A stretch of DNA of 64,000 nt, taken from NCBI RefSeq assembly GCF_042660705.1, contig NZ_JBHSUQ010000001.1; one strand, written 5' to 3'. This document shows, piece after piece, positions 29,902 through 39,174 of the stretch. The position numbers were made by a program, and so were the translations under genes. The stretch's first letter is position 1. Each line of letters begins with the position of its first letter. Under the pieces are notes generated by a model. That model did not search any database and was not told the origin of the DNA. It saw only the letters and a list, made by a program, of their open reading frames with translations. The stretch comes from Undibacterium_A arcticum. Its GTDB lineage: Bacteria > Pseudomonadota > Gammaproteobacteria > Burkholderiales > Burkholderiaceae_D.

Positions 29902-30390
29902 TCAGACGATTTCAGCTTTTTCGATGACGACATTGTCAACCGGGACGTCGGCGAACATGCCGGTGCGCGTCGTTTTCACCGCGCGGATCTTGTCGACCAC
30001 GTCCATCCCTTCAACCACCTTGCCGAAGACGCAGTAACCCCAGCCATCCTGGCCCGGATAATCGAGGAAGCTGTTGTCCTTGATGTTGATGAAGAACTGG
30101 GCCGACGCCGAGTGCGGATCCGAGGTGCGGGCCATGGCGAGCGTATATGGCGTATTTTTGAGGCCGTTCTTGGCTTCGTTTTCGACCGGTGCGTTGGTCG
30201 GCTTTTGTTTCATGCCGGGCTCGAAACCACCACCCTGGATCATGAAGCCGTCAATGACACGGTGGAAAATGGTGCCGTCATAGTGGCCGGACTTGACGTA
30301 GGCGAGGAAGTTATCGACGGTCTTTGGCGCCTTGTCAGCGTCCAGGTCGATCTTGATGTTGCCGTGATTGGTGGTGAGGAGAACAGCCAT
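29902..30390 (-). CDS. ppiB: Cytoplasmic peptidyl-prolyl isomerase PpiB (cyclophilin)
   Basis: PpiB catalyses cis-trans isomerisation of X-Pro bonds. The 162-residue product begins MAVLLTTNHGNIKIDLDADK with no signal peptide, so it acts in the cytoplasm. Active-site segments are FHRVIDGFMIQGG, the loop AMARTSDPHSASAQFFIN, and DGWGYCVFGKVVEGMDVVDK. It is complete. A second, exported cyclophilin lies 129 nt upstream, giving a tandem ppiA-ppiB pair. Confidence 0.96.
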   Translation of the reverse strand: MAVLLTTNHGNIKIDLDADKAPKTVDNFLAYVKSGHYDGTIFHRVIDGFMIQGGGFEPGMKQKPTNAPVENEAKNGLKNTPYTLAMARTSDPHSASAQFFINIKDNSFLDYPGQDGWGYCVFGKVVEGMDVVDKIRAVKTTRTGMFADVPVDNVVIEKAEIV

Positions 30391-30519
30391 GAGTTTCCTT
30401 GGTGGTGATGTTTAATAATTATGTAGCAATAATCTAATAATAATTCGGGCCATCCATGATCGACCGAATGCGTCTCCGATCATGAGGTCCGAATTTACGC
30501 CCGAATGATGGGCGACATT

Positions 30520-31108
30520 TTATTTGACGATGGAGGCAGATTCAATCACGACCGGTTTGACCGGCACGTTCTGATGGAGCGGGCCGTTCGCGGTGGGAAC
30601 CTGCTTGATCTTGTCAACCACATCCATGCCTTCGATCACCTTGCCGAATACCGCATAACCCCAGCCATCACGGCCCGGATAATCGAGCATCGAATTGTTC
30701 TGCACATTGATGAAATTGCGCGGTGGCCGAATGCGGGTCCGCCGTACGTGCCATTGCCAGTGTATAGGTCTCGTTTTTCAGGCCGTTCTTGGCTTCATTC
30801 TCGATCGGTTTGTCGGTCGATTTTTCTTTCATGTTCTTGTCGAGGCCGCCGCCCTGGATCATGAAGTTGCCGATCACCCGGTGGAAAATCGTGCCGTTAT
30901 ATTGGCCCTTCTTCACATAGCGCAGGAAATTCTCGACGCTTTTCGGTGCCTTTTCCGGGTACAACTCCAGCTTGATATCACCCATATTGGTTTTCAGCAA
31001 AACCCGCGCTTCGTCCGCGGCATGTGCAAGTACGGCCGAGCCTGCAAGAGTCAAGCCAGACAGCAAAGTGATCAGACTAATAAAACGGCGGCGAGTCGTG
31101 TATTGCAT
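30520..31108 (-). CDS. ppiA: Exported peptidyl-prolyl isomerase (PpiA-like), with a two-base deletion
   Basis: The restored 196-residue protein is a cyclophilin with an N-terminal signal sequence, MQYTTRRRFISLITLLSGLT, continuing to a cleavage site near LAHAADE. The arginine motif TRRRFIS resembles a twin-arginine signal. The core keeps FHRVIGNFMIQGG, AMARTADPHSATAQF and DGWGYAVFGKVIEGMDVV. Frame is lost at the TTT run after AQ (AAA at 30713-30715 on the + strand); two more bases give QFFINVQNNSMLDYPGRDGW. It probably helps folding in the periplasm. Core similarity to its neighbour ppiB suggests a tandem duplication. Confidence 0.92.
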
Positions 31109-31434
31109 TGTGGCTCCTCAATGATTGATTTCAGATGATATTTTGTCGGTCTTCGTTTTTACCAAGACACCCAAATCGGCGCAGAGCGAAGGCTGGCGCC
31201 AGCGGCTCAGAACCGAAATGAATGCTTATGCGGTGGTCATGTTTTTGCCGTTGCCGCCAGCGCACCAGACTCAGCAGCGCCAGCGTACCGATTAAATTCC
31301 GGTCCGACCGCGGTTCAAATAACGCCCATGTGTGGGAAACTTGGGTTTCATCAATGTTATACTTTGACCGAAGCCCCATTCTATCAAATTAGCATTAACC
31401 AAGAAGCATTTGGCGGCTACGGTATACAGACCAA
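31109..31434. other. Divergent intergenic region between ppiA and cysS
   Basis: Both flanking genes are transcribed away from this stretch. An 82-codon minus-strand open frame (31131-31379) has no recognisable features and no ribosome binding site. The region should contain the two divergent promoters, and it ends in a strong + strand terminator hairpin described separately. Confidence 0.5.
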
Positions 31435-31466
31435 CGCGCTCCCTTCCAGGAGCGCGCTATTTTTTT
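31435..31466 (+). terminator. Intrinsic terminator in front of cysS
   Basis: A perfect 8-bp stem (CGCGCTCC, loop CTTCCA, GGAGCGCG) is followed by a TA and seven T residues. It reads on the + strand, yet no + strand gene lies upstream between ppiA and here. It ends 43 nt before the cysS ATG, so it either ends a small RNA or acts as an attenuator in the cysS leader. Confidence 0.85.
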
Positions 31467-31509
31467 GTTCTTGATGTAGCGAAGACCGAGCTGACACTGA
31501 CGATCATCC

Positions 31510-32896
31510 ATGAGCAATTTAAAGATTTACAACACGCTGGCGCGCGAAAAACAGGTATTTACCCCAATTCAGCCGGGTAAGGTCAGCATGTACGTCTGCG
31601 GCATGACGATTTATGATTATTGCCACGTCGGCCACGCGCGCATGATGATGGCGTTCGACGTCGTCTATCGCTGGCTGAAGGCGTCCGGTTATCAAGTCAA
31701 CTACGTGCGCAACATCACCGATATCGACGACAAGATCATCCGCCGCGCGGTCGAAAACGGCGAGACCATCGGTCAGCTGACCTCGCGCTTTACCCGCTAC
31801 ATGCACGAAGATATCGGTGCGCTGGGTATATTGCCACCCGACCATGAGCCGCGCGCTACCGAGTATGTGCCGCAAATGCTGCAGCTGATCGAAAAGCTTG
31901 AAAAGAACGGCCTGGCCTACAAGGCGGACGACGGCGACGTCAACTTCTCGGTGCGCGACTTTCCGGGTTACGGCAAGCTGTCCGGAAAATCGCTGGACGA
32001 CCTGCGCGCCGGTGAACGGATTGACGTCAATACCGACAAGCGTGATCCGCTCGATTTCGTGCTGTGGAAGTCGTCGAAAGTATCCGAGCCGGACGAAGTG
32101 AAATGGCCATCCAAATGGGGTAGTGGCCGTCCGGGCTGGCATATCGAATGCTCGGCGATGTCCTGCGAATTGCTGGGAGCGCTTCGATATACACGGCGGC
32201 GGCGCGGACCTGCAGTTTCCGCATCATGAAAATGAAATCGCGCAGACCGAAGGTGCGCTACAGCATCCTTTCGTCAATTACTGGATCCACAACGGCTTCG
32301 TGAGGCTGGATAACGAAAAAATGTCTAAGTCGCTAGGCAATTTTTTCACGATCCGCGACGTGCTGAAAAAATTCGATGCCGAGGTGGTGCGCTTCTTCAT
32401 CCTGCGCGCCCATTACCGCAGTCCGCTCAACTATTCCGACGCGCATCTGGACGACGCCAAGGCGGCGCTGACCCGCTTGTACACGACGCTCAAGGAAGTG
32501 CCGGCAGAACATGCACCGGTCGATTGGGATGAAGCTCATGCGCAGCGCTTTGCCGAGGCGATGAACGACGACTTCAACACGCCGATCGCGATTGCGGTGC
32601 TGTTCGACCTGGCCAACGAGATCAATAAAACGAAATCGGTCGCGCTGGCACGCCAGCTCAAGGCGCTGGCCGCGACGATCGGCATCCTGGAACGGACGCC
32701 GCAACAGTTCCTGCAGGGCGCTGCAACCGGTGCGGCAGCGGGCGACCCGGACATCGAGGCGCTGATCGCGGCCCGAAGCGCGGCCAAGAGGGCGAAAAAT
32801 TTTGCCGAGTCCGACCGGATTCGCGCCGCGTTGCTGACGCACGGCATCATTCTCGAAGACAAGCCCGACGGCGTCACCGAATGGCGTCGCGCATGA
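31510..32896 (+). CDS. cysS: Cysteinyl-tRNA synthetase, with a two-base deletion
   Basis: CysS charges tRNA-Cys and is essential. The restored protein is 462 residues, normal length. It shows the zinc-binding Cys in MYVCGMTIYD, the HIGH-type motif CHVGHAR, a second zinc ligand site in GRPGWHIECSAMS, HHENEIAQTEG, and the KMSKS loop as KMSKSLGNFF. Frame is lost at the GGG run 32175-32177; two more G residues give CELLGERFDIHGGGADLQFP (one conserved block). Because cysS is essential and both halves are perfect, sequencing error is likely. Its TGA stop overlaps the ATG of the glycosylase gene (ATGA). Confidence 0.95.
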
Positions 32897-33540
32897 GCGA
32901 AGATGTTAAATTGGTCAAGTTCGGTATCCCGGAATATTGGGATCAGGCCAAGCACGAGCTGATGAAACGCGACCGCATCATGAAGAAGCTGATCCCGCAA
33001 TTTGGCGATCTGCATCTGGTCGGCCGTGGCGAGCCGTTTACTACGTTGGCGCGCTCGATTATCGGTCAGCAGATTTCGGTCAAGTCTGCCGAATCCGCCT
33101 GGCAGCGGTTTTTGCTGACATGTCCGAAATGCGCCCCAGCCCAGGTACTGAAGGCAGGATCCGAGAGTCTGATCGGGTGCGGCCTGTCCAAGCGCAAGGC
33201 GGAATATATCCTCGATCTGGCAGATCATTTCAAAGCCAAACGCGTCCATCCCGACAAATGGACCGAGATGGCGGACGAGGAGGTCATTGCGGAGATGATC
33301 CAGATCCGCGGCATCGGTCGCTGGACAGCGGAGATGTTTTTGATATTTAATCTGCGTCGTCCGAATATATTGCCTTTGGACGATCTGGGATTGCTCAAGG
33401 GCATTAGTGTTAATTATTTTTCCGGAGAGCCGGTTTCACGTAGCGATGCGCGTGAAGTGTCCGCCAACTGGGAGCCTTGGCGCACCGTCGCCACCTGGTA
33501 TTTGTGGCGCAGTCTGGACCCGGTACCGGTAGAATATTGA
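32893..33540 (+). CDS. DNA-3-methyladenine glycosylase (AlkA/HhH-GPD type)
   Basis: The 215-residue product is an HhH-GPD DNA glycosylase that removes alkylated purines. The helix-hairpin-helix is in EMIQIRGIGRWTAEMFLIF, and the catalytic Asp in LPLDDLGLLKG, near residues 135-165. There is no lysine at the bifunctional position, so it should lack AP-lyase activity. ARSIIGQQISVKSAESAWQR is the typical family segment. It lacks the extra N-terminal domain of E. coli AlkA and resembles the shorter Burkholderiales enzymes. The start at 32893 is chosen because ATGA overlaps the cysS stop. Confidence 0.9.
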   Translation: MSEDVKLVKFGIPEYWDQAKHELMKRDRIMKKLIPQFGDLHLVGRGEPFTTLARSIIGQQISVKSAESAWQRFLLTCPKCAPAQVLKAGSESLIGCGLSKRKAEYILDLADHFKAKRVHPDKWTEMADEEVIAEMIQIRGIGRWTAEMFLIFNLRRPNILPLDDLGLLKGISVNYFSGEPVSRSDAREVSANWEPWRTVATWYLWRSLDPVPVEY

Positions 33541-33591
33541 AAAAACAATGTATCTTGACCGCAGCGATGGCGGCAGTCAAAAGGAGCCAGT

Positions 33592-34566
33592 ATGAGTAAA
33601 ACAACCTTTCTCAATTTCGAGCAGCCGATAGCCGAGCTGGAATCGAAAATCGAAGAACTGCGTTTCGTGCAGGACGATTCGGCGGTCGATATCTCGGAAG
33701 AGATCGACCGGCTGGCGAAGAAGAGCCAGCAGCTGACCAAGGATCTGTATGCCAAGCTGACACCGTGGCAGGTATCGCAGATTGCGCGTCATCCGCAGCG
33801 TCCCTATACGATGGATTACGTGAACGAGATATTCACCGATTTCCATGAGTTGCACGGCGACCGCAGTTATGCGGACGATCTGTCGATCGTCGGTGGCCTG
33901 GCGCGTTTCAACGGCCAGGCTTGCATGGTGATCGGCCATCAAAAGGGGCGCGACACCAAGGAACGCGCCCTGCGCAACTTCGGCATGCCGAAGCCGGAAG
34001 GCTACCGCAAGGCCATGCGCCTGATGAAGGTGGCGGAGAAATTCGGTTTGCCGATTTTTACTTTCGTCGATACGCCCGGTGCTTTCCCCGGCATCGACGC
34101 GGAGGAGCGTGGCCAGTCGGAAGCGATCGGCCACAATCTGTATGTCATGGCCGAACTGAAGGTGCCGCTGATTGCGACCATCATCGGCGAAGGCGGTTCC
34201 GGCGGCGCGCTGGCGATTGCCGTCGGCGATGCGGTGCTGATGCTGCAATACGCGACCTATTCCGTGATCTCGCCGGAAGGTTGTGCCTCGATCCTGTGGA
34301 AGACATCGGAACGTGCCTCCGACGCTGCCGAGGCGCTCGGCCTGACTGCGCATCGGTTGAAGGCGATGGGCCTGATCGACAAGATCGTCAATGAACCGCT
34401 GGGCGGCGCGCATCGCGACACCAAACAGATGGCAGCGCTGCTCAAGCGCGCACTGGCCGATACGCTGCGTCAGTTCCAGGGCGTCAAGACCAAGGATCTG
34501 CTGGCTGCCCGTCATGAGAAATTGATGGGCTATGGCAAATTCAAGGAAATTTCGCCGTCGGAGTGA
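33592..34566 (+). CDS. accA: Acetyl-CoA carboxylase carboxyltransferase subunit alpha
   Basis: AccA and AccD form the carboxyltransferase that makes malonyl-CoA for fatty-acid synthesis. The 324-residue product is full length: the N-terminal helical part MSKTTFLNFEQPIAELESKI, the HELHGDRSYADD segment, VDTPGAFPGIDAEERGQSEA, and the glycine-rich oxyanion region GEGGSGGALAIAVGDAVLML. A good ribosome binding site (AAAGGAG) lies 8 nt before the ATG. The order cysS-glycosylase-accA-tilS-lysC on one strand is the known Burkholderiales arrangement. Confidence 0.98.
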   Translation: MSKTTFLNFEQPIAELESKIEELRFVQDDSAVDISEEIDRLAKKSQQLTKDLYAKLTPWQVSQIARHPQRPYTMDYVNEIFTDFHELHGDRSYADDLSIVGGLARFNGQACMVIGHQKGRDTKERALRNFGMPKPEGYRKAMRLMKVAEKFGLPIFTFVDTPGAFPGIDAEERGQSEAIGHNLYVMAELKVPLIATIIGEGGSGGALAIAVGDAVLMLQYATYSVISPEGCASILWKTSERASDAAEALGLTAHRLKAMGLIDKIVNEPLGGAHRDTKQMAALLKRALADTLRQFQGVKTKDLLAARHEKLMGYGKFKEISPSE

Positions 34567-34654
34567 TGCCGCAGAATGGGCATGAACTCGTGAGCCGAAT
34601 TGGTGTGGCAAAAAACGTGATAAAAAAACGTGAAAACAAAGCTGAAAACATAGC

Positions 34655-36139
34655 GTGACAAATAGGCAGCAAACATCAGTGACCGAAGTCTTTGAACGCG
34701 CGCTGGGAGACATCCTGGCGCGCGTTTCACGTTCTATATCTGAAAGAACAGACGTATCCAGCCCGTCCTTTTCAGCTGTAGCGGACACCACAGCGCCGCT
34801 CCCGGGAGCAGTGTCGGACCCGGCGCAACTGGCCAGCATCGCGATCGCTTATAGCGGCGGACTGGATTCCGCCGTGCTGCTGCATCTCGCCCACCAGTAT
34901 GCGATTACGCATGGCATCAGGCTGTTTGCGTTTCACGTGCATCACGGCATCAGCCCCAATGCCGATGCCTGGCGCGAACATTGCCGGCATGAGGCCGAGC
35001 AGTTGGGTATCGTGTTCGCGTCGCGCCAGATAGATCTGGCGCAAGACGACAAGAGCGGTATCGAGGAGGCCGCGCGACTGCAGCGTTACGCCGCGCTCGG
35101 CGACCTGTGCCGGATCCATGACGTATCCCTGCTGCTGACCGCGCATCATCTGGACGATCAGGCCGAAACCGTGCTGCTGCAATTGCTGCGCGGCTCGGGC
35201 GTTGCCGGGCTGTCGGGCATGGATATCGTGAATTTCGCACCGGACTTGCTGGCTAATCCTGATCTGATGATGGCAAGACCGCTGCTGACCGTGGCGCGCA
35301 ACGACCTCGAAGCCGTGATGCGAGAACGACACCTCGCCACCATCGACGACGAGTCGAACCGCGATCCGCGCTATGCGCGCAATGCGCTGCGGCATAACGT
35401 GATGCCGGCGCTGGCGCAATTCTTTCCCGGTTTCCAGCAACGCTTTGCGCGCAGCGCACAGCATGCGCAATCGGCCCAGCGGCTACTGATCGAACTCGCG
35501 CAGCAGGATCTTGCTGACTGCCTGGATGGCGCCTGCCTGAACATCACCCGACTCAAACGGCTCAGCGCGGACCGCAGCTATAACTTATTGCGCTACTGGT
35601 TCGGTACGCGCGGATTGCGAATGCCATCGAGCGCATGGCTCAGCGAGTTGTGTGCACAACTGTTTGAAGCGCGCGCCGATGCACAGCTGTGCGTTACCCA
35701 TCCGGATTGTCATATCCGGCGACATCAGGACCGGATATTCATTACGCCGCGACTGGATGACGACGAGCTGAATCAGGCGCCGCTGGCATTTTGCTGGGAC
35801 GGCGCGCCGCAAATACATTTCGCGGCGTATCGTGGCACCCTGCATTTTGAAGCGGACCAAGAGGGCGTCAGTTCGGCCTGGTTGCGAGCGCAATCCTTGC
35901 TGATGCGCTACCGGCAGGGTGGTGAGCGGCTCAAGCTTGCAGCCAATCGACCCACCAAGAGTCTGAAATATCACTATCAGGCGTTCGATGTACCGGCGTG
36001 GGAGCGCGAGCGCTTGCCGATGGTCACAACCCAGGCCGGAGTCCTGTTATTTGCGGCCGGCATTGGCATGGATTGCCATCACCTCAGCACCGCGGCAGGC
36101 CCGCACATTCGGCTTCGCTGGCAGCCGAATTCGCTGTAA
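34655..36139 (+). CDS. tilS: tRNA(Ile)-lysidine synthetase
   Basis: TilS converts the wobble cytidine of the CAU-anticodon tRNA-Ile to lysidine, which lets it read AUA. The PP-loop motif is SGGLDSAVLLHLA, followed by FHVHHGISPNADAWREHCR, and LLTAHHLDDQAETVLLQLLR. The C-terminal TilS domain has LLMRYRQGGERLKLAANRPT and SLKYHYQAFDVPAWERERLP. The open frame begins at a GTG at 34655 without a clear ribosome binding site; a second GTG at 34679 (VTEVFERAL) is equally possible. The ~65 residues before the PP-loop are not conserved family sequence. The gene is unbroken. Confidence 0.93.
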   Translation: MTNRQQTSVTEVFERALGDILARVSRSISERTDVSSPSFSAVADTTAPLPGAVSDPAQLASIAIAYSGGLDSAVLLHLAHQYAITHGIRLFAFHVHHGISPNADAWREHCRHEAEQLGIVFASRQIDLAQDDKSGIEEAARLQRYAALGDLCRIHDVSLLLTAHHLDDQAETVLLQLLRGSGVAGLSGMDIVNFAPDLLANPDLMMARPLLTVARNDLEAVMRERHLATIDDESNRDPRYARNALRHNVMPALAQFFPGFQQRFARSAQHAQSAQRLLIELAQQDLADCLDGACLNITRLKRLSADRSYNLLRYWFGTRGLRMPSSAWLSELCAQLFEARADAQLCVTHPDCHIRRHQDRIFITPRLDDDELNQAPLAFCWDGAPQIHFAAYRGTLHFEADQEGVSSAWLRAQSLLMRYRQGGERLKLAANRPTKSLKYHYQAFDVPAWERERLPMVTTQAGVLLFAAGIGMDCHHLSTAAGPHIRLRWQPNSL

Positions 36140-36156
36140 TCGACCGGTGACCAGTG

Positions 36157-36179
36157 CGGCGTCACGCCGTTATTTTTTT
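36157..36179 (+). terminator. Intrinsic terminator after tilS
   Basis: The stem CGGCG/CGCCG with loop TCA is followed by TTA and seven T residues, 18 nt after the tilS stop. It probably ends the cysS-accA-tilS transcript. Confidence 0.85.
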
Positions 36180-36459
36180 GATTTTTGATGGTGTATATAA
36201 TAATTGTCCGCTGTTTAATTGCGGAAATACATGATGTCTATGGGAGTATATTTTTGCTCCATAATGTGTTTACGGTTGTATCCGGTCTCCCACAAACGAG
36301 CCGAACGGCATCACCTCAGCATGCCTTGCGCCATTGATCTACCCGATCACCCTGTGCGCTACTTGTCATTTTGCGTTGCAGCATGTACAGTCAATAGCTG
36401 ATTTTTCGCAAATTTTACTCATCGTCAAGTCTTTTATTTCTCAATAATTCCTCATAATC
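36180..36459. other. lysC leader region
   Basis: AT-rich sequence between the tilS terminator and lysC. It should hold the lysC promoter (TATATAATAATTG near 36192 is a plausible -10 area). I looked for the long conserved folds of a lysine riboswitch and did not see them. No gene is recognised. Confidence 0.4.
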
Positions 36460-37710
36460 ATGGCTTTAATTGTCCACAAATACGGCGGTACCTCGATGGG
36501 CTCGACCGAGCGCATCAAGAACGTCGCCCTGCGCGTCGCCAAATGGCACGACGCCGGCCATCAGATCATTGTTGTGCCGTCGGCGATGTCCGGCGAGACC
36601 AACCGCCTGATCCGCCTCGCCAAGGAAATCATGCCGGAGCCGGATCCGCGCGAACTCGATATGATTGCATCCACCGGCGAGCAGGTTTCCGTCGGTTTGC
36701 TGTCGATGGCGCTGATGGCGATCGGCAAGCAAGCCGTGTCCTATGCCGGCTGGCAGGTCGCCATCCGGACCGACTCTGCGTTTACCAAGGCGCGCATCCA
36801 GTCGATCGACGACCAGAGAGTGCGACGAGACCTCGATGCTGGCAAAATCGTCATCATCACCGGCTTTCAAGGTGTTGATGAGCACGGCAATATCGCGACC
36901 CTCGGTCGTGGTGGTTCGGACACCTCGGCAGTAGCGGTGGCCGCCGCGTTAAAAGCAGCGGAATGCCTGATCTTCACCGATGTCGATGGCGTCTATACCA
37001 CCGATCCGCGCGTTGTTTCAGAAGCGCGTCGGCTGAAGACGGTGACGTTTGAAGAGATGCTGGAAATGGCGTCGCTCGGCTCCAAGGTGCTGCAAAGCCG
37101 CTCGGTCGAGTTCGCAGGCAATTACAAGGTCCCGACGCGCGTGCTGTCGTCGCTGACCGACCCCATGATGCCGCTGGAAGAAGAAGCCACTTCCGGTACA
37201 TTGATTTCGTTTGAGGAAGATACACATATGGAACAAGCCGTCATTTCCGGGATCGCGTTCAATCGCGACGAGGCAAAAATTACCGTTTTGGGTGTACCTG
37301 ACCGCCCAGGCATCGCCTATCAAATCCTTGGTCCGATTGCCGATGCCAATATCGAAGTCGACATGATCATCCAGAACCAGTCGGTGGAGGGCAAGACCGA
37401 TTTCACCTTCACGGTGCCCCGCGGCGAATTCAACCGCTCGATGGATGTTCTGAACAATAGCGTGAAGGCCCATATCGGCGCTGCCAATATCATCGGCGAC
37501 AACAAGGTATCAAAAGTGTCGGTGGTGGGCGTCGGTATGCGCAGCCACGTCGGCATCGCGTCCCAGATGTTCCGCACCTTGTCGGAAGAGGGCATCAATA
37601 TCCAAATGATTTCCACCTCCGAGATCAAGATTTCGGTCCTGATCGATGAGAAATACATGGAATTGGCGGTCCGCGCGCTACACAAGGCATTTGAACTCGA
37701 AAATGCCTGA
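36460..37710 (+). CDS. lysC: Aspartokinase
   Basis: The enzyme phosphorylates aspartate at the entry to lysine, threonine and methionine synthesis. The 416-residue product is complete. The kinase domain begins MALIVHKYGGTSMGSTERIK and holds TLGRGGSDTSAVAVAAAL and FTDVDGVYTTDPRVV. Two ACT domains follow (ITVLGVPDRPGIAYQILGPI and VSVVGVGMRSHVGIASQMFR), which normally mediate feedback inhibition by lysine and threonine. No homoserine dehydrogenase is fused. It stands alone after a terminator and before a tRNA-Ser gene. Confidence 0.97.
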   Translation: MALIVHKYGGTSMGSTERIKNVALRVAKWHDAGHQIIVVPSAMSGETNRLIRLAKEIMPEPDPRELDMIASTGEQVSVGLLSMALMAIGKQAVSYAGWQVAIRTDSAFTKARIQSIDDQRVRRDLDAGKIVIITGFQGVDEHGNIATLGRGGSDTSAVAVAAALKAAECLIFTDVDGVYTTDPRVVSEARRLKTVTFEEMLEMASLGSKVLQSRSVEFAGNYKVPTRVLSSLTDPMMPLEEEATSGTLISFEEDTHMEQAVISGIAFNRDEAKITVLGVPDRPGIAYQILGPIADANIEVDMIIQNQSVEGKTDFTFTVPRGEFNRSMDVLNNSVKAHIGAANIIGDNKVSKVSVVGVGMRSHVGIASQMFRTLSEEGINIQMISTSEIKISVLIDEKYMELAVRALHKAFELENA

Positions 37711-37784
37711 TTCGGTGTCGCTGCGGCAGATCAGGTGCAATTCGTTTGGTGACGCAAAAATTTCGCTTAACGGAGATAGTTTCA

Positions 37785-37813
37785 TTGACCAAATGCATCT
37801 GAAAAGATATTAT
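37785..37813 (+). promoter_or_regulatory. Promoter of tRNA-Ser
   Basis: TTGACC and TATTAT are separated by exactly 17 nt, a near-consensus sigma-70 promoter. The -10 ends 41 nt before the mature tRNA-Ser 5' end, which leaves a short leader for RNase P to remove. Confidence 0.8.
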
Positions 37814-37854
37814 TCTCGTCTTTGCTGAAACGGACTTGCGAGGCCGTCCAGCAT

Positions 37855-37948
37855 GGAGACTTGGCCGAGTGGTCGAAGGCACTTCCCTGCTAAGGAAGCA
37901 TATGGGCTTAAACCTGTATCGAGGGTTCGAATCCCTCAGTCTCCGCCA
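37855..37948 (+). tRNA. tRNA-Ser, anticodon GCT
   Basis: A 94-nt class II cloverleaf from GGAGACT to AGTCTCC, discriminator G and encoded CCA. The anticodon stem CTTCC/GGAAG holds CTGCTAA, giving anticodon GCT. A long variable arm (CATATGGGC...CCTGTATCG region) and GGTTCGAATCC T-arm are present. Confidence 0.97.
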
Positions 37949-38091
37949 GTTATTGATGTTCGTGTAATTAGACGACGTCGTTGCAGTATCTGTAGCAAAG
38001 CTAGGTTTACAGCGGATGTATGGTTTGGTGAGTAAGCTGCAAGATCAACTGCAAATAATCGCCAAATTGAGCTATGTTCTTACAATAGTGC

Positions 38092-38120
38092 TTCCAATAT
38101 AAGGTTAGATCAGCTATAAT
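38092..38120 (+). promoter_or_regulatory. Promoter of tRNA-Arg
   Basis: A perfect TATAAT at 38115-38120 lies 10 nt before the tRNA 5' end. The matching -35 (TTCCAA, 17 nt upstream) is poor, so the call rests mainly on the -10. Confidence 0.6.
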
Positions 38121-38130
38121 TTTGTTTTTC

Positions 38131-38207
38131 GCGGCTGTAGCTCAGCTGGATAGAGTACTTGGCTACGAACCAAGGGGTCGTGGGTTCGATTCCTGCCAGC
38201 CGCACCA
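38131..38207 (+). tRNA. tRNA-Arg, anticodon ACG (intact; left end of the island)
   Basis: A 77-nt cloverleaf from GCGGCTG to CAGCCGC, A73 and CCA. The anticodon stem CTTGG/CCAAG holds CTACGAA, giving ACG, whose A34 is normally edited to inosine. Its 3' part from 38159 is repeated almost exactly at 51861-51912, so it has served as the attachment site of an integrating element. Confidence 0.98.
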
Positions 38208-38210
38208 GTA
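38159..38210 (+). repeat. Left attachment-site repeat (attL) in tRNA-Arg
   Basis: 52 bp covering half of the anticodon arm, the T-arm, acceptor and CCA plus GTA are repeated at 51861-51912 with a single mismatch (C/T at the fifth base). This is the classical footprint left by an integrase that targets the tRNA 3' end. Confidence 0.88.
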
Positions 38211-38215
38211 ATACT

Positions 38216-38253
38216 AAAGACGTTAGTGAGAATACTCACTAACGTCTTTTTTT
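38216..38253 (+). terminator. Intrinsic terminator after tRNA-Arg
   Basis: A perfect 15-bp stem (AAAGACGTTAGTGAG, loop AATA, complement) ends in a run of seven or more T residues, 9 nt past the CCA. It lies on the island side of the attachment repeat. Confidence 0.92.
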
Positions 38254-38562
38254 ATTTCCGGCGCCGTGTCCGAGCGGTGTCCGAAAAATCTGTAACTCGT
38301 CTTTCATGTGTGCATCGTTGCGGTGCGCTACAAAAACAGTTTTCTAAGAGGATCTGTTGGCGCTGAAGCGATTTTGACCGTGCCGCAGATTTTAGCTGTC
38401 TCGTGTCCAACTTCTGAAATCCCACAAGGGGCATCGTTTGCTAAGCATGCGGATGGGCCAACGAATTCGGGTAGCCTGATCAAGTACCTGGACGCGGTTG
38501 CCAGCGCCCAGCCATTACCTTTTGTTCAAGCGTAGTAGCCACTTCCACTTGTTCGCGATAAA
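38254..38562. other. Island left end with no intact gene
   Basis: The stretch begins with a short direct repeat (GTGTCCGA twice within 20 nt) and contains only unconvincing open frames on both strands. It ends where the istB remnant becomes recognisable. No integrase sequence is seen. Confidence 0.4.
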
Positions 38563-38992
38563 GCCCTGAAATTGCCCACGTTCGCCCGCGCGTGTGAGAA
38601 GGTCGGGGCCGACTGTGCTTGTAAAGGCGTGGACTTCCCACGCTATTTATTACGGTTGTGCGAACTGGAACGTATCGACTGTGAACGATGGAGCGATGCA
38701 TCCGGCTGGCCAGGTTTCCTGCTTACCAAGAGTCGGGTTCCCTTCGACTTCATGGCGGTGCCGACGCTGAACAAATCTCTGGTATTGGAACTGGCACGCT
38801 GGGAATGGATTGATAAGCGCGAGAACATCATCGCGCTAGGGCCTTCGGGTGTCGGCCAGACCCATACCGCGCGCTGGCATGGTGACCGCATGTCAGAAAG
38901 GACACAGCGTCACCTTCACCACGGCTGCTGGCCTGATGCACGAACTGATAGAAGCGCGTGACGAGAAACGGCTGTGGTCAAACGAAGGTTCA
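38563..38992 (+). pseudogene. IstB-type ATPase remnant of an IS21-family element
   Basis: The frame starting LKLPTFARACEKVGADC reads as the middle of an IS21 helper ATPase: FPRYLLRLCELERID, then LNKSLVLELARWEWIDKREN and the Walker A region ALGPSGVGQTH. The frame then shifts near 38890 and continues as KGHSVTFTTAAGLMHELIEA and RDEKRL before similarity ends. The N terminus, C terminus and the transposase istA are absent. The Walker Lys is Gln and the sequence between residues ~45 and 60 is scrambled. This is dead DNA marking a past insertion near the island's left end. Confidence 0.8.
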
Positions 38993-39174
38993 ATTCCACA
39001 ACATGGCCATAAAATGGTGCAAATAATTTGTTCGCCGCACTATTTCAGCGCTTTTCTCATCCGACACGGACGCATTGCACCAATGCCCTCCGCTTCATTC
39101 AAGCAAAGTCGCGATGGCCCGAAACTTGCGGTGCAAATGTATTAATTATTCAGGATATTGTGACATTAGCTGCC

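Noticed and set aside
31131..31379. An 82-codon minus-strand open frame between ppiA and cysS
   Set aside because: No features or translation signal; it lies in the divergent promoter region.
33577..34839. A 420-codon open frame antisense to accA
   Set aside because: It is a shadow of accA and the start of tilS; no domain is visible in it.
36180..36459. Possible lysine riboswitch upstream of lysC
   Set aside because: The leader is long enough but I could not find the conserved core or the multi-stem fold.
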